Assembly (NCBI RefSeq): GCF_008704395.1
Contig: NZ_CP023695.1
Coordinates: 5,332,001-5,396,000, forward strand
Length of the DNA stretch: 64,000 bases
Direction of reading: 5' to 3'
Source: Streptomyces alboniger
GTDB taxonomy: Bacteria; Actinomycetota; Actinomycetes; Streptomycetales; Streptomycetaceae
Of this stretch, positions 1 through 7,749 are shown in pieces. How positions within the stretch are numbered: the stretch's first letter is position 1; each line of letters begins with the position of its first letter. The notes under the pieces are model-generated. The model saw only the letters and a list, made by a program, of their open reading frames with translations, had not been told where the DNA came from and made no database searches. A program made the translations under genes and the position numbers.

Positions 1-81
1 GAGGCGGCTCGTTCCACCCGGTCGGTGCGCACCTTCGCCACCACCATCTTGAACGTGATCAACGAAAGGCGTAAGTCATGA
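1..81 (+). CDS. 3' end of an unidentified gene (partial)
   Basis: The first frame of the window is open from its first base and ends at a TGA at 79-81. It reads as a 26-residue basic tail ending in NERRKS. The stop overlaps the ATG of the next gene as ATGA, the usual sign of translational coupling, which is the main reason to believe this is a real gene end. The fragment is too short to assign a function. It shows that the element continues leftwards beyond the window. Confidence 0.5.
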   Translation, partial: EAARSTRSVRTFATTILNVINERRKS

Positions 82-485
82 CCCCCGAACCTGCCGCACT
101 CCGCGGCCGCGACCCTGAGCTCGAACTGCTTGGAGAGCGCCTTCGCAACACCCGCGACTACCTGGGCATGTCGCAGCAGCACGTCTCCGACATGACCGGC
201 ATCCCCCGATCGGCGGTCAGTGACATCGAGCGCGGCTCACGCCGGGTAGACAGTCTTGAGCTGAAGAAGCTCGCGCGCCTGTACATGCGGCCGGTGTCCT
301 ACTTCCTCGCCAAGGAGGAGGAGGCAGACCTGGGGGAGCACGCGCTGGCCGGGCTGCCGCGCGCCCTCGTCGGCTTGACCGACGGCGACTGGGACGAGGT
401 GCTCAGCTTTGCCGAGTTCTTGAAGTTCCGGCGGGCTGGCGAGCAGGAGCAGGAGCAGGAACAGGAGCAGGAGCGCGGGGAGTGA
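78..485 (+). CDS. XRE-family HTH transcriptional regulator
   Basis: This 135-residue protein has a Cro/C1-type helix-turn-helix at about residues 17-70, with the motif MSQQHVSDMTGIPRSAVSDIERG. The C-terminus is unusual: a run of alternating Gln and Glu (QEQEQEQE) encoded by a GAGCAG hexamer repeat. The start overlaps the previous stop (ATGA), and the stop overlaps the GTG start of the following metallopeptidase gene, so the genes form one operon. XRE plus ImmA/IrrE-type peptidase pairs control excision or stress induction of mobile elements, as ImmR/ImmA does in ICEBs1. By analogy this protein may repress nearby promoters and be inactivated by its partner. Alternatively it is an antitoxin-like partner; the sequence does not decide. 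Confidence 0.85.
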   Translation: MTPEPAALRGRDPELELLGERLRNTRDYLGMSQQHVSDMTGIPRSAVSDIERGSRRVDSLELKKLARLYMRPVSYFLAKEEEADLGEHALAGLPRALVGLTDGDWDEVLSFAEFLKFRRAGEQEQEQEQEQERGE

Positions 486-1390
486 ACTGGGACGTGGCCC
501 ACAAGGTCGCCGCGATGGAGGCGGTAAAAGCACACCGCGACCTGGCCATCGACCGCAACGGGTACGTGGACGTGTACGGGGCACTTCAGCGTGCCGACGT
601 CGTCGGGATGGCACGGCCCATGCCACGCCTGTTCGGGGTGTACGCCGCTCCTCGGGACAACGGGCCCGCCGTGCTGCTCAACGCCAACCTGGACATCGTG
701 GCCCAACGGCACACCGCAGCACACGAGTTGGGGCACCACCGGGCCGGGCACGGCACGGCGCTGGACGAGGAGCTGGACCGTGCCCGCACGTGGGGGGATG
801 GGTCCTGGCCGGACGAGGAAAAGGTGGCGGAGGCGTTCGCGGCCTGGTTCCTCATGCCCCTGCCTGCCGTCCAGACCGCGCTGGCCCAGATCGGGGTGCG
901 CCGTCCGCTGGTCCCGGAGCACGCCTATCGGATCGCCCGCATCCTGGGCACCTCGTACGCCGGGACAGTGAACCACCTGCACCGGCTGCGGCTGCTGTCC
1001 CGGGTACAGAAGACCGAATGGCTGCGGGTCAAGCCCGCCTCCATCAAGGTGGACCTCGCGGGCGGCCCGGCCCCCCGGAAGGCCCACGTTCACCTGATCA
1101 CCACCAGTGCACACGGCTCCACCGTGCGGGTGGATGCCAGCGACCTCGTGGTCCTCGGCAACACCGGGGCGAAATTCGAGTCCCTGCCGTCGGCACTGCA
1201 AGTCCCCGAAGAGGCGCCTGGTCAGCTCTCCCTGGGCGATGCCTCCGCCTCAGGGTCTGCTGAGGTCACCGATTCGTTCATCGGAACTGCCTCGGCCACC
1301 GTGTACATCCCCGGGGTCGCCGAACTGCTGGCCTTCACCCTGGAGCGCCAGGCCCCACGCGTCGGGGTCCAGAGCCTGTGGCCCGCCTGA
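482..1390 (+). CDS. ImmA/IrrE-family zinc metallopeptidase
   Basis: The 302-residue protein carries the zinc peptidase motif HELGHH at residues 81-86. It is followed by an acidic stretch and the AFAAWFLMP segment that in ImmA/IrrE (DUF955) proteins supplies the third metal ligand and the start of the HTH-like helical half. The C-terminal third, about residues 180-302, is not part of the usual domain and may be a sensor or substrate-binding extension. Translation starts at a GTG that overlaps the XRE stop by 4 nt, so the two are coupled. The expected role is cleavage of the partner repressor on a signal such as DNA damage. That is family knowledge, not shown here. Confidence 0.85.
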   Translation: MNWDVAHKVAAMEAVKAHRDLAIDRNGYVDVYGALQRADVVGMARPMPRLFGVYAAPRDNGPAVLLNANLDIVAQRHTAAHELGHHRAGHGTALDEELDRARTWGDGSWPDEEKVAEAFAAWFLMPLPAVQTALAQIGVRRPLVPEHAYRIARILGTSYAGTVNHLHRLRLLSRVQKTEWLRVKPASIKVDLAGGPAPRKAHVHLITTSAHGSTVRVDASDLVVLGNTGAKFESLPSALQVPEEAPGQLSLGDASASGSAEVTDSFIGTASATVYIPGVAELLAFTLERQAPRVGVQSLWPA

Positions 1391-1465
1391 TCTACGCCTC
1401 CTCTTCTAGTCGTTCTCCCTCGCGCAGCTCCCCACTGGTACACGTCTAACGTCAGGAGCACGGAG

Positions 1466-2299
1466 ATGTCCCTCTTTATCGTTGACAAGGCCAACACATC
1501 GCTTGCCTGGCAAGAGGCATGCCGGAAACTCGACGTACCCGGCAATCCGAAGCGAGACGCCCTGCACACCTTGGTTCGCATCGGCAACGCCGCGGCAGAG
1601 GATCCGCAGGTGCGAGCTGAGTTCGACCAAATGCGCAAGGAGCGGGGCTATGCGCTGATCGAAACGGTAGCCAACACTCTGTTCCCTGCCGAGCTTGCGG
1701 CCGTCTCCCGCACCCCGGAAGAGTTGGTGCGCAGGTACCGGGCTATGTATCCGAGGCTGTGCCGCATCGACCGTGGAAATGCGACCGGCACCTACTTCGG
1801 ACGCATCGTGGCCTACCCAGGGGAGCATGGTCCTGTGGACCAGCTGACCGCGCTCATTGATCGGATACGTCGCCAGGCTGCCGGCAGGGGACCGATGACT
1901 GCGGCGTACGAGATGGACATCGCTCATCCCGACGACCCAGCCGCTCCCGACCTCACAGGTGGCGACCACGATGCCGGCGCGGACACAGACACCTGGGCCA
2001 CGCCGGTACACGCCGCCGGGAAGGACAACGGGTTGCGGGGCTTTCCGTGTCTGAGCCACTGCTCGTTCCAGCTGGACCGCAACCGGGTCCTGCACGCCGT
2101 GGCCCTCTACCGCAGCCACTACATGGTGGCCCGCGCCTACGGTAACTACCTGGGTCTGGGGCGGCTTCTGGCCTACCTGGCAGAGCACGCCGAGGTGCGC
2201 CCCGGCGCGCTGACGGTAATTGCCGGGCACGCCCAGATCGAGGGCGACATCACGGCCCTGCGGCCGGTACTGCGAGGCCAGGCCCGGCTGGCCGCCTGA
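1466..2299 (+). CDS. Thymidylate-synthase-like protein, divergent
   Basis: The 277-residue protein resembles thymidylate synthase only in its C-terminal half. PCLSHCSFQL (194-203) lines up with the PCH...QF motif of TS. ALYRSHYMVARAYGN (213-227) lines up with the substrate-binding RS...N segment at exact TS spacing (Arg216, Ser217, Asn227). GALTVIAGHAQIE follows where TS has its GDxH region. At the nucleophile position I read Ser197, with Cys195 two residues upstream; the TS Asp and second His are not conserved. It may therefore modify a pyrimidine by an altered mechanism or bind without classic catalysis. The ATG has an upstream GGAG-type site. It converges on a gene of the hydroxymethyl-dU kinase/thymine pyrophosphorylase helical family 32 bp away, which suggests joint work on modified thymine. 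Confidence 0.65.
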   Translation: MSLFIVDKANTSLAWQEACRKLDVPGNPKRDALHTLVRIGNAAAEDPQVRAEFDQMRKERGYALIETVANTLFPAELAAVSRTPEELVRRYRAMYPRLCRIDRGNATGTYFGRIVAYPGEHGPVDQLTALIDRIRRQAAGRGPMTAAYEMDIAHPDDPAAPDLTGGDHDAGADTDTWATPVHAAGKDNGLRGFPCLSHCSFQLDRNRVLHAVALYRSHYMVARAYGNYLGLGRLLAYLAEHAEVRPGALTVIAGHAQIEGDITALRPVLRGQARLAA

Positions 2300-2331
2300 A
2301 CGGCACGGGCATCCGTCAATCGACCTGAAAC

Positions 2332-3354
2332 TTACGGGTTGATGCCCCACTTGGGAGGGAACCAGGCGGTCAGAGGGGCGCTGTCGGGACGGTAGAGCTG
2401 CTTGATGCGGCTGCGGCCACTGATGCCCGCGATATCCGGGTGGACCACACGCGCGTACTTGTCGACCTCGCAGAACAGATTCTGACAGTCAATCAGCTGC
2501 AAGGGGCGCCCGCGCAGTCCCCTGAAGGTAAGGCCGAGGCGAGCGAAGTGCTCCTCCTGGTTGTCCGCCATGTAGCGGATCACCTCGGCCTCGATGCCGC
2601 TCGCGTTGGCGCCGAAGCACTTCCGGATGCCATCGCGGGCACCCGGCCCGGGGACGACGAAGTCCATCTCGGAGAACGACAGCCCGGCAGCATAGTTGAG
2701 GTCGATCAGATACTGGTACGCAAGGAACGGGCCGAGCGCCGGAAAGCCCAACAGCACCTGGTATGCCTCGCGCATCGAGGCAGCCTCTTGCACCTGCTTT
2801 GGGGCCCCCTGTTCCATCAACATTTCGACCAGGCGCAGGTGATTACGATGCTTGCGCTGCTCCCCCAGATGCGGCGGCGGCGTGATGTAGGCGGCGGAAT
2901 ACAGACGTGTACCCGACGCGAACGCCCGTGACAGCACCTGGTCCAGGGCCCCGTAGTCGTAGCCCTGCCAGGTGATCTCACCCAGGTGCTCTTCGAGCAA
3001 CTGCCAGGTCTGAACCTTGTTGAAGACCTTGAACAACAACGTGCGGAAGAACACTTCTTGCCACGCTTGGTCGCCGCGGTATGACACATGGCGGATCAGG
3101 TACTGGCTGACCCGATCAGCGGCCCGGAAGCAATTGGTGAACCTGTGCCGGACGAGCACGGGGTCCGGTACCGCCGGCGCCGAGACCTCCCCCAGGCGCG
3201 CCAGATACACCTGGTGCCGTGCAGCCGCGAACCGCCAATACGTGTCGAACACCGGCGTGGGCTTCAGCACGCGCCCGGAGATCCGCACGGTGGCGGGCGG
3301 ATCGCAGTCTTCCGCCTGGCGGATCTGTGGTCGGGCTTGCAACGTGGTGACCAT
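2332..3354 (-). CDS. HMUDK-helical / alpha-glutamyl-putrescinyl thymine pyrophosphorylase-like protein
   Basis: The 340-residue protein has the signature blocks of the helical family found in phage 5-hydroxymethyl-dU DNA kinases and in alpha-glutamyl/putrescinyl thymine pyrophosphorylases (often named nucleotide kinase domain proteins): RFTNCFRAADRVSQYLI (71-87), FFRTLLFKVFNK (102-113), LYSAAYI (151-157), a DLNY segment near 219, GPGARDGIRKCF (236-247), LIDCQNLFCEVDKY (287-300) and a C-terminal PPKWGIN. No P-loop kinase domain is present, so it is the stand-alone helical type. Family members are proposed to act on hydroxymethyl-uracil in DNA. The longer reading frame starting at 3528 is unlikely because it runs across the divergent gene. 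ATG at 3354 sits at the expected leaderless distance from a palindromic -10. Confidence 0.75.
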   Translation of the reverse strand: MVTTLQARPQIRQAEDCDPPATVRISGRVLKPTPVFDTYWRFAAARHQVYLARLGEVSAPAVPDPVLVRHRFTNCFRAADRVSQYLIRHVSYRGDQAWQEVFFRTLLFKVFNKVQTWQLLEEHLGEITWQGYDYGALDQVLSRAFASGTRLYSAAYITPPPHLGEQRKHRNHLRLVEMLMEQGAPKQVQEAASMREAYQVLLGFPALGPFLAYQYLIDLNYAAGLSFSEMDFVVPGPGARDGIRKCFGANASGIEAEVIRYMADNQEEHFARLGLTFRGLRGRPLQLIDCQNLFCEVDKYARVVHPDIAGISGRSRIKQLYRPDSAPLTAWFPPKWGINP

Positions 3355-3359
3355 GGGCA

Positions 3360-3371
3360 CAATATATATTG
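3360..3371. promoter_or_regulatory. Palindromic divergent -10 / operator, CAATATATATTG
   Basis: A perfect 12-bp palindrome lies in the 24-bp gap between two divergent start codons (3354 on minus, 3379 on plus). It holds a TATATT hexamer in each direction (TAnnnT consensus). Each would place transcription within a few bases of the respective ATG, so both mRNAs would be leaderless. No good -35 element is visible on either side. The AT-richness is striking in this GC-rich sequence. It may also be a repressor site. Confidence 0.55.
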
Positions 3372-3378
3372 AATCTAG

Positions 3379-3792
3379 ATGAGCCGCCAGAGAGGGCGCA
3401 GGATGGAACTGCTGTGGCGCGCAGAACGCCGCAATACCCTCATCGCATGGCCAGATGCCGTCAACGAGCGCCTTGACCAACTGGTCGCAGCAGGACTCGC
3501 CGCTGGCGAGAACGTCAACCGCTCTCACCTACTCGCGGCCCTCGTGGTCCATGCCGATCTGTCACCCGAGTTCGTCGCCGGCGTCATGCGGGCCTACCGC
3601 ACGCTGGGCAGCGATTCCCTGGATGAGGCCAATCGCTCAGCGGATGAGCAGTGGCCCACGGTCCGGCGTCCTGGGCCCCGGCGAGGCTCTAGCCGTGACA
3701 GGGGCCCAGGCCCACTACGCGGTGAGGGATCCGCCGTTACCAACGACGCGCGTCAATCCCCGGACACGGCCACAGAGAAACTCCGTCCATAG
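3379..3792 (+). CDS. Small hypothetical protein divergent from the thymine-modification-like gene
   Basis: The 137-residue protein has an N-terminal half rich in charged helices (RMELLWRAERRNTLIAWPD, then ERLDQLVAAGLAAGENVNRS) with the look of a ribbon-helix-helix or helical DNA-binding protein. The C-terminal half is disordered and Arg/Gly/Pro-rich. No family is recognised. ATG 3379 lies 8 nt after a TATATT hexamer and has no Shine-Dalgarno, so it fits a leaderless start; ATG 3403 is an alternative. Its promoter is shared with the divergent gene, so it may regulate or assist it. Confidence 0.5.
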   Translation: MSRQRGRRMELLWRAERRNTLIAWPDAVNERLDQLVAAGLAAGENVNRSHLLAALVVHADLSPEFVAGVMRAYRTLGSDSLDEANRSADEQWPTVRRPGPRRGSSRDRGPGPLRGEGSAVTNDARQSPDTATEKLRP

Positions 3793-3840
3793 AAGCGACG
3801 TCAGAGCTCGTAACAGGATCTTGTTGAGGTGTCCTGGTAG

Positions 3841-3921
3841 GGCGTTACCCTCAAGATTGCCGACGCCTTGCAACTCGACGCTGCCGAGCTGGTGCGGGGG
3901 GCTCTCTGCCTCTGCACCTGA
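3841..3921 (+). pseudogene. Remnant of an XRE-type regulator C-terminus
   Basis: In the 179-bp gap before the RES gene, one frame reads GVTLKIADALQLDAAELVRG followed by a few residues and a TGA at 3919-3921. This matches the last helices of XRE HTH domains (pattern TLLKIADALxxxxxELVRGL). An in-frame TAG lies immediately upstream, and no HTH precedes it. It is best read as the decayed end of a regulator gene that once sat directly upstream of the RES protein. The match is short. Confidence 0.45.
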
Positions 3922-3971
3922 AGCGACTGCTGCGAAGTAACACGCAAACCTGCAAATCGACGGGGGACCAC

Positions 3972-5228
3972 ATGGGACTTGCCAAGCGGCACTGGATGGA
4001 AACTCAAGACCGCGGTTGGTACGCCGGCGGAGACCAGTGGGTGTGTGAGCAGTGTGTTGCTGAGCCCTTCCTGGCAAGCAAGGTCAGAGAGGCGTCCTCG
4101 CCCGAGAAGGCATGCAGCTTCTGCGATGAAAGCCCGGCTGCTGAGCTGGACGTCTTCATCGAAGCATTCATGAATGGGGTCACGCGTCGTTACGAGGATG
4201 CCGATAACGAGCACCGCTACGACTCGGAAACGGGCGAGTACCTAGGCAACACCTTCAGCACGGCGGAACTGGTCACCGAGGAGTACGGGGACATCTTCGT
4301 TGAACCAGAATTCCTAGAGGCCGTGTGCGATTCTATTATCGAAAGAACATGGACCGATAATGATTTCTGGTATTATACGCCGAGCGAAGCTCTTAGTGCT
4401 GGCTGGGATCGGTTCCGCGAAGCCGTCATGTATGAATCCCGCTATGTCTTCTGGCTTCGCAGGGACTGGCAAGGCCAGGATTACGACGCCGACGGTGTCC
4501 ACCCGGCCAAGGTGCTGCAAGCCCTCGGTGAGTACATAGATAAGCACGCGCTGTACCGCACCATTGAAGCAGGCAAGATCTTCTGGCGAGCCCGTACGCG
4601 TACGAGTGCTGGAGCTTCCTGGGGAGCAAAGGATCTAGGAACGGCCGGACGTGAGCATGCGAAGCAAGCGAACCGCATGAGCCCGGCTGGCATCCCCATG
4701 TTCTATGGTGCCGAAGACGCAGATACTGCGGTCAGGGAAAGCCTCGTCCGAACCTCTGACACACACGTCAGTGTTGCTGCGTTCCAGACAACACAACCTT
4801 TCACCGTGGTTGACCTGACTGGAAGTAAGATCCCCCAGGCGCCCTCCGAGTTTGATGTCGAACGGTTTACTGAGCGACACCGAATCTTGTTCCTCAGGGA
4901 CTTTGTCAAGGATCTGACTAAGCCGATCCGGGAGAGCTACGAACAAATCGACTACGTGCCCACTCAGATCTTGGTGGAGTACCTCCTCAGAGTGCACGCG
5001 CGCGAGGAAGGTCACGTAAGCGGCTTGATGTACACGTCTGCCGTGACAGGCGAGACCTGCATCGTGCTCGACGTCCCCAACAAGCGATGCATCGACCGGG
5101 ACGACGAGATCGAGCGCTTCGCACAGGGCAAGCTCCACCTGAAGATGGATGCTGCATCGCTGAGTACTTTCAAGATTAAGCGAGACTACGAGCCGATGCC
5201 GCGGGCCAGCGACGATCCGTTCGCATAG
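3972..5228 (+). CDS. HEPN/RES N-terminal and RES domain protein, toxin-like
   Basis: The 418-residue protein begins with a zinc-ribbon-like CxxC...CxxC (Cys25, Cys28, Cys48, Cys51) and a helical acidic region of the HEPN/RES N-terminal type. A RES domain follows from about residue 200: KIFWRARTRT, then NRMSPAGIPMFYGAEDADTAVRES, which contain the conserved Arg, Glu and Ser that name the domain. RES toxins degrade NAD+ in toxin-antitoxin or abortive-infection systems. Start choice: ATG 3972 with a GGGGGA site just upstream. No intact Xre/DUF2384 antitoxin gene is adjacent, only an XRE-like remnant, and the next gene is a membrane coiled-coil protein. AT content is higher than its neighbours around 4320-4380, consistent with recent acquisition. 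Confidence 0.8.
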   Translation: MGLAKRHWMETQDRGWYAGGDQWVCEQCVAEPFLASKVREASSPEKACSFCDESPAAELDVFIEAFMNGVTRRYEDADNEHRYDSETGEYLGNTFSTAELVTEEYGDIFVEPEFLEAVCDSIIERTWTDNDFWYYTPSEALSAGWDRFREAVMYESRYVFWLRRDWQGQDYDADGVHPAKVLQALGEYIDKHALYRTIEAGKIFWRARTRTSAGASWGAKDLGTAGREHAKQANRMSPAGIPMFYGAEDADTAVRESLVRTSDTHVSVAAFQTTQPFTVVDLTGSKIPQAPSEFDVERFTERHRILFLRDFVKDLTKPIRESYEQIDYVPTQILVEYLLRVHAREEGHVSGLMYTSAVTGETCIVLDVPNKRCIDRDDEIERFAQGKLHLKMDAASLSTFKIKRDYEPMPRASDDPFA

Positions 5229-5252
5229 TCGGGGTGCCTTTCGGGGGGAATT

Positions 5253-5798
5253 TTGAGTCCGTCAACAAGTGCCCTGGTCATTGCCTTGGTGGGTATCGCG
5301 GGCACGCTCGCTTCGGCGCTCCTCACCCAACGCAGTGCCAATAGCAGCAAGATACGAGAACTTGAAAGGGTCGACGAGCGGCGCAGAGAAGACCGTGCCT
5401 ACCAAGCCGAGCAAGCAGCAATAGAGGCCCGGCGTTCCTGCTATGTCGCGCTCAACATCGCCGCCCGTTTGTATCAGACAGCACTAACTAACTACCTTGT
5501 TGCCATTCGTGCTGGTGCCGTGACCGATGAGATACGTACCGATGTAGACGAAATGCGACGAGAGCACAGATCTCGTCATGCTGAAGCCCAGATGGTGGTG
5601 CCTGACTCTGTGCTTGAAGCGGCTGGCGCTGTTAACGGGAACCTCGGGAAGTTCTACGGAATCTTGAAGAGCATTGACCTTGGCACTGCAAACGCAGATG
5701 AAACGATTGAAGCAGCTGAAGCTCGACGCGTGAGATCGTGGGACTTGCTGCGTGAAATGAGAGCCGCTATGCGACGCGATCTGGGAATCGCTCCGTAA
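5253..5798 (+). CDS. Membrane-anchored coiled-coil hypothetical protein
   Basis: The 181-residue protein opens with one hydrophobic segment (residues 7-25, ALVIALVGIAGTLASALLT). A long charged coiled coil follows (about 28-70, rich in Arg/Glu), then helical segments to the end. The start is TTG at 5253 preceded by GGGGGGAA. It lies 24 bp after the RES gene on the same strand and so is probably co-transcribed. A single-span membrane protein next to a RES effector could be an anchor, a sensor or simply a neighbour. No domain name can be given. Confidence 0.6.
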   Translation: MSPSTSALVIALVGIAGTLASALLTQRSANSSKIRELERVDERRREDRAYQAEQAAIEARRSCYVALNIAARLYQTALTNYLVAIRAGAVTDEIRTDVDEMRREHRSRHAEAQMVVPDSVLEAAGAVNGNLGKFYGILKSIDLGTANADETIEAAEARRVRSWDLLREMRAAMRRDLGIAP

Positions 5799-5857
5799 TA
5801 TCGCACAAAAATGGAGGAGGAACTTCTCACCCGCAGCCCATGAGGGTATCGGCGTTC

Positions 5858-6358
5858 CTACTGCCAGCCGTCGAGGGAGACTTCCGGACCGCCCGCGAGG
5901 TAGCGGTGGAGGGCACTGGCGGTGGTGTCCACGAACTCCGCGGGGATGGCGTCGGCATCGACCCAGCAGACCTGGGAGTGTTTGCGTGGTTCGCGGTTTT
6001 CGGGTTCGCCGGTCCATTCGTGGGCGGTGAAGACGACGGTGAGGAAGCCGTTGGGGGCCTCCACGCCCCAGGCGCCGTGGATGATGTGGGCGACCTTCAG
6101 GGCTTCCGGCTTCACGGTCAGGCCGGTTTCCTCGTACAGCTCCCGCACCGCCGTCTCTGTGATGGGCTCGCCGGCTTCGCTCTTGCCGACAGGGAGATCC
6201 CACATGCCCTGGGCGAACTTGGCGTTCTGGCTGCGTTGGAGGAGGACGACGCGGTTGGTGGCCTTGTCGTGGACGATGACGGCGGCGACCAGCAGGGTCA
6301 TGGATTCGAGGGCGGGGGGCAGGGCTTTGGGCTGGTCGTCGGTTGTCCGCTGAGCCAC
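5858..6358 (-). CDS. NUDIX hydrolase
   Basis: The 166-residue protein has a full Nudix box in the form G(x5)E(x7)REUxEExGU around residues 58-80, including ETAVRELYEETGL. The REUxEE residues that bind divalent metal are intact. Nudix enzymes cleave nucleoside diphosphate-linked compounds; the substrate cannot be read from sequence. The start is GTG at 6358. It lies 35 bp downstream of the TPR regulator gene on the same strand and is probably in its operon. Gene pairs of this kind are frequent in Streptomyces accessory regions. Confidence 0.85.
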   Translation of the reverse strand: MAQRTTDDQPKALPPALESMTLLVAAVIVHDKATNRVVLLQRSQNAKFAQGMWDLPVGKSEAGEPITETAVRELYEETGLTVKPEALKVAHIIHGAWGVEAPNGFLTVVFTAHEWTGEPENREPRKHSQVCWVDADAIPAEFVDTTASALHRYLAGGPEVSLDGWQ

Positions 6359-6393
6359 GGCTTGTGTCCCTTCGTCGGCCGGATGGTGGCAGC

Positions 6394-7749
6394 TTAGGCC
6401 AGTGCTTCGCGTGCACGGCGGGCGAGTTCGGCGGCTCCGGGCACTCTGCGGCGCTGGTAGATGGAGAGGGTGGAGCGGAGCGAGGTGATGGCCTTTCGGG
6501 TGCGGTCGGAGGTCATGCCTTCCATGAGTGTCAGGGCCTGGGACCAGGCGGCGACGGCCTCGTCGGCTCGGGCCTGGGCGGCGAGGCTGTCGCCGAGGTC
6601 GGCGTGCGTGAGGGCGTGGACGCGCTTGTACTTCTCGGGGTCCCAGCGCACCAGGGCATCGCGGTGTTGTTGTTCGGTGCCGACGTGGTCGGCGAGGTCG
6701 GTCAGGGTGCGGGCGGTGTGGCTGGCGACAGTGCCGGCGGCCGGGCCGCTGACGCGGGAGTAGCTGGGCTGGGGTCCATCGTCGCGCAGGAGGGCGTCTT
6801 CGGCGGCGAGCAGAGCGCGGGCCGCTGCGGGCTTCGCGCCGACCGCGGCGTAGGCGCGGGCGTGGGTGATGTGCAGCAGCGCCTCGGTCTGGCCGTCGAC
6901 GTGGCCCAGGCCGCGGGTGAGGGCGCCTTCCACGAGGTCAACGCAGTGGTGAGGCTGCTTGAGGCTGAGGGCCTGGTGGGCAAGGGCGCGCATCATCCAG
7001 GCGGCGTGACCGCGCGGGTCGGCTTCGCAGGCGAGCTGGTAGCCGACCTGGTAGTAGCGCTGGGCGGCGCCTTCTTGGCCGAGGTCGTGGTGCTTCCACC
7101 CGGCGAGGTATGCGAGTTCGGCGACGGCACCGAAGGCCGCTTGCCGTAAGGCTTCGTTCGGGAAGCGTCCGCGGAGCATGGGGGCGGCGGTGTCGGCGAG
7201 GTAAGCGGTGACGGTTGTCAGGCCGTGGCCGCCGCCGAGGCGTTCGTCGGCCGCGCTGAAGGCTGCGGTGATCTGCCGTACGACGTCCACGTCCTCGATC
7301 CCGACCAGCGAGCTGCCGGTGCGGGCCCGCAACATGCGAGCGGTGGCCTCGTGGTCGTAGAAGAGCGGCATGGCCACGCCGGCCGTGGTGAAGGCAGCCA
7401 CGGCAAGGAAACGGCGGCGCTCGACGTCGGCACGGCCCAGATCGGTGGCGGCCAGAACAGGATCGGGCTCCTCCGACACCGCCGTTTCGGGTGCTCGCAG
7501 GCCGATCTCGACCGAGGTGATGGTGCGGCCTGCCCGGCGGGCCAGCGCCTCTGCGAGGTACTGGCCGGTCCGTCCGGTCGGCTGGCGTGTGCCGTTCGCC
7601 CAGTGGGAGACGGCCGACTTGTTGGTCTGGAGAGTCTCGCCGTTCTCGGCCGCGATACGCCGGATGTCCTTCGCCAGAGCCTCGTAGGTGCAGCCGATCG
7701 CCTCGATGACGTCACGCAGGCGGGAGTTGGGGCCTCTCGGCGCTGCCAC
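6394..7749 (-). CDS. HTH and TPR-like transcriptional regulator
   Basis: The 451-residue protein has an N-terminal helix-turn-helix (about residues 10-70, with NKSAVSHWANGTRQPTGRT as recognition region). An Ala-rich hydrophobic stretch follows near residue 115, then helical repeats of the TPR type through the C-terminus. This layout is typical of Streptomyces XRE-like regulators whose TPR half senses a ligand or peptide. Translation starts at GTG 7749. It is divergent from the five-gene cassette at 7973-11016, so it is the obvious candidate regulator for it and for its own NUDIX partner. A repeated accgcgtataccgc-like element lies 20-40 bp upstream of its start. Confidence 0.75.
   Translation of the reverse strand: MAAPRGPNSRLRDVIEAIGCTYEALAKDIRRIAAENGETLQTNKSAVSHWANGTRQPTGRTGQYLAEALARRAGRTITSVEIGLRAPETAVSEEPDPVLAATDLGRADVERRRFLAVAAFTTAGVAMPLFYDHEATARMLRARTGSSLVGIEDVDVVRQITAAFSAADERLGGGHGLTTVTAYLADTAAPMLRGRFPNEALRQAAFGAVAELAYLAGWKHHDLGQEGAAQRYYQVGYQLACEADPRGHAAWMMRALAHQALSLKQPHHCVDLVEGALTRGLGHVDGQTEALLHITHARAYAAVGAKPAAARALLAAEDALLRDDGPQPSYSRVSGPAAGTVASHTARTLTDLADHVGTEQQHRDALVRWDPEKYKRVHALTHADLGDSLAAQARADEAVAAWSQALTLMEGMTSDRTRKAITSLRSTLSIYQRRRVPGAAELARRAREALA

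Noticed and set aside
3355..3528. Longer N-terminus for the thymine-pyrophosphorylase-like protein
   Set aside because: It would cross the divergent 3379 gene and the palindromic -10, and family similarity begins after ATG 3354.
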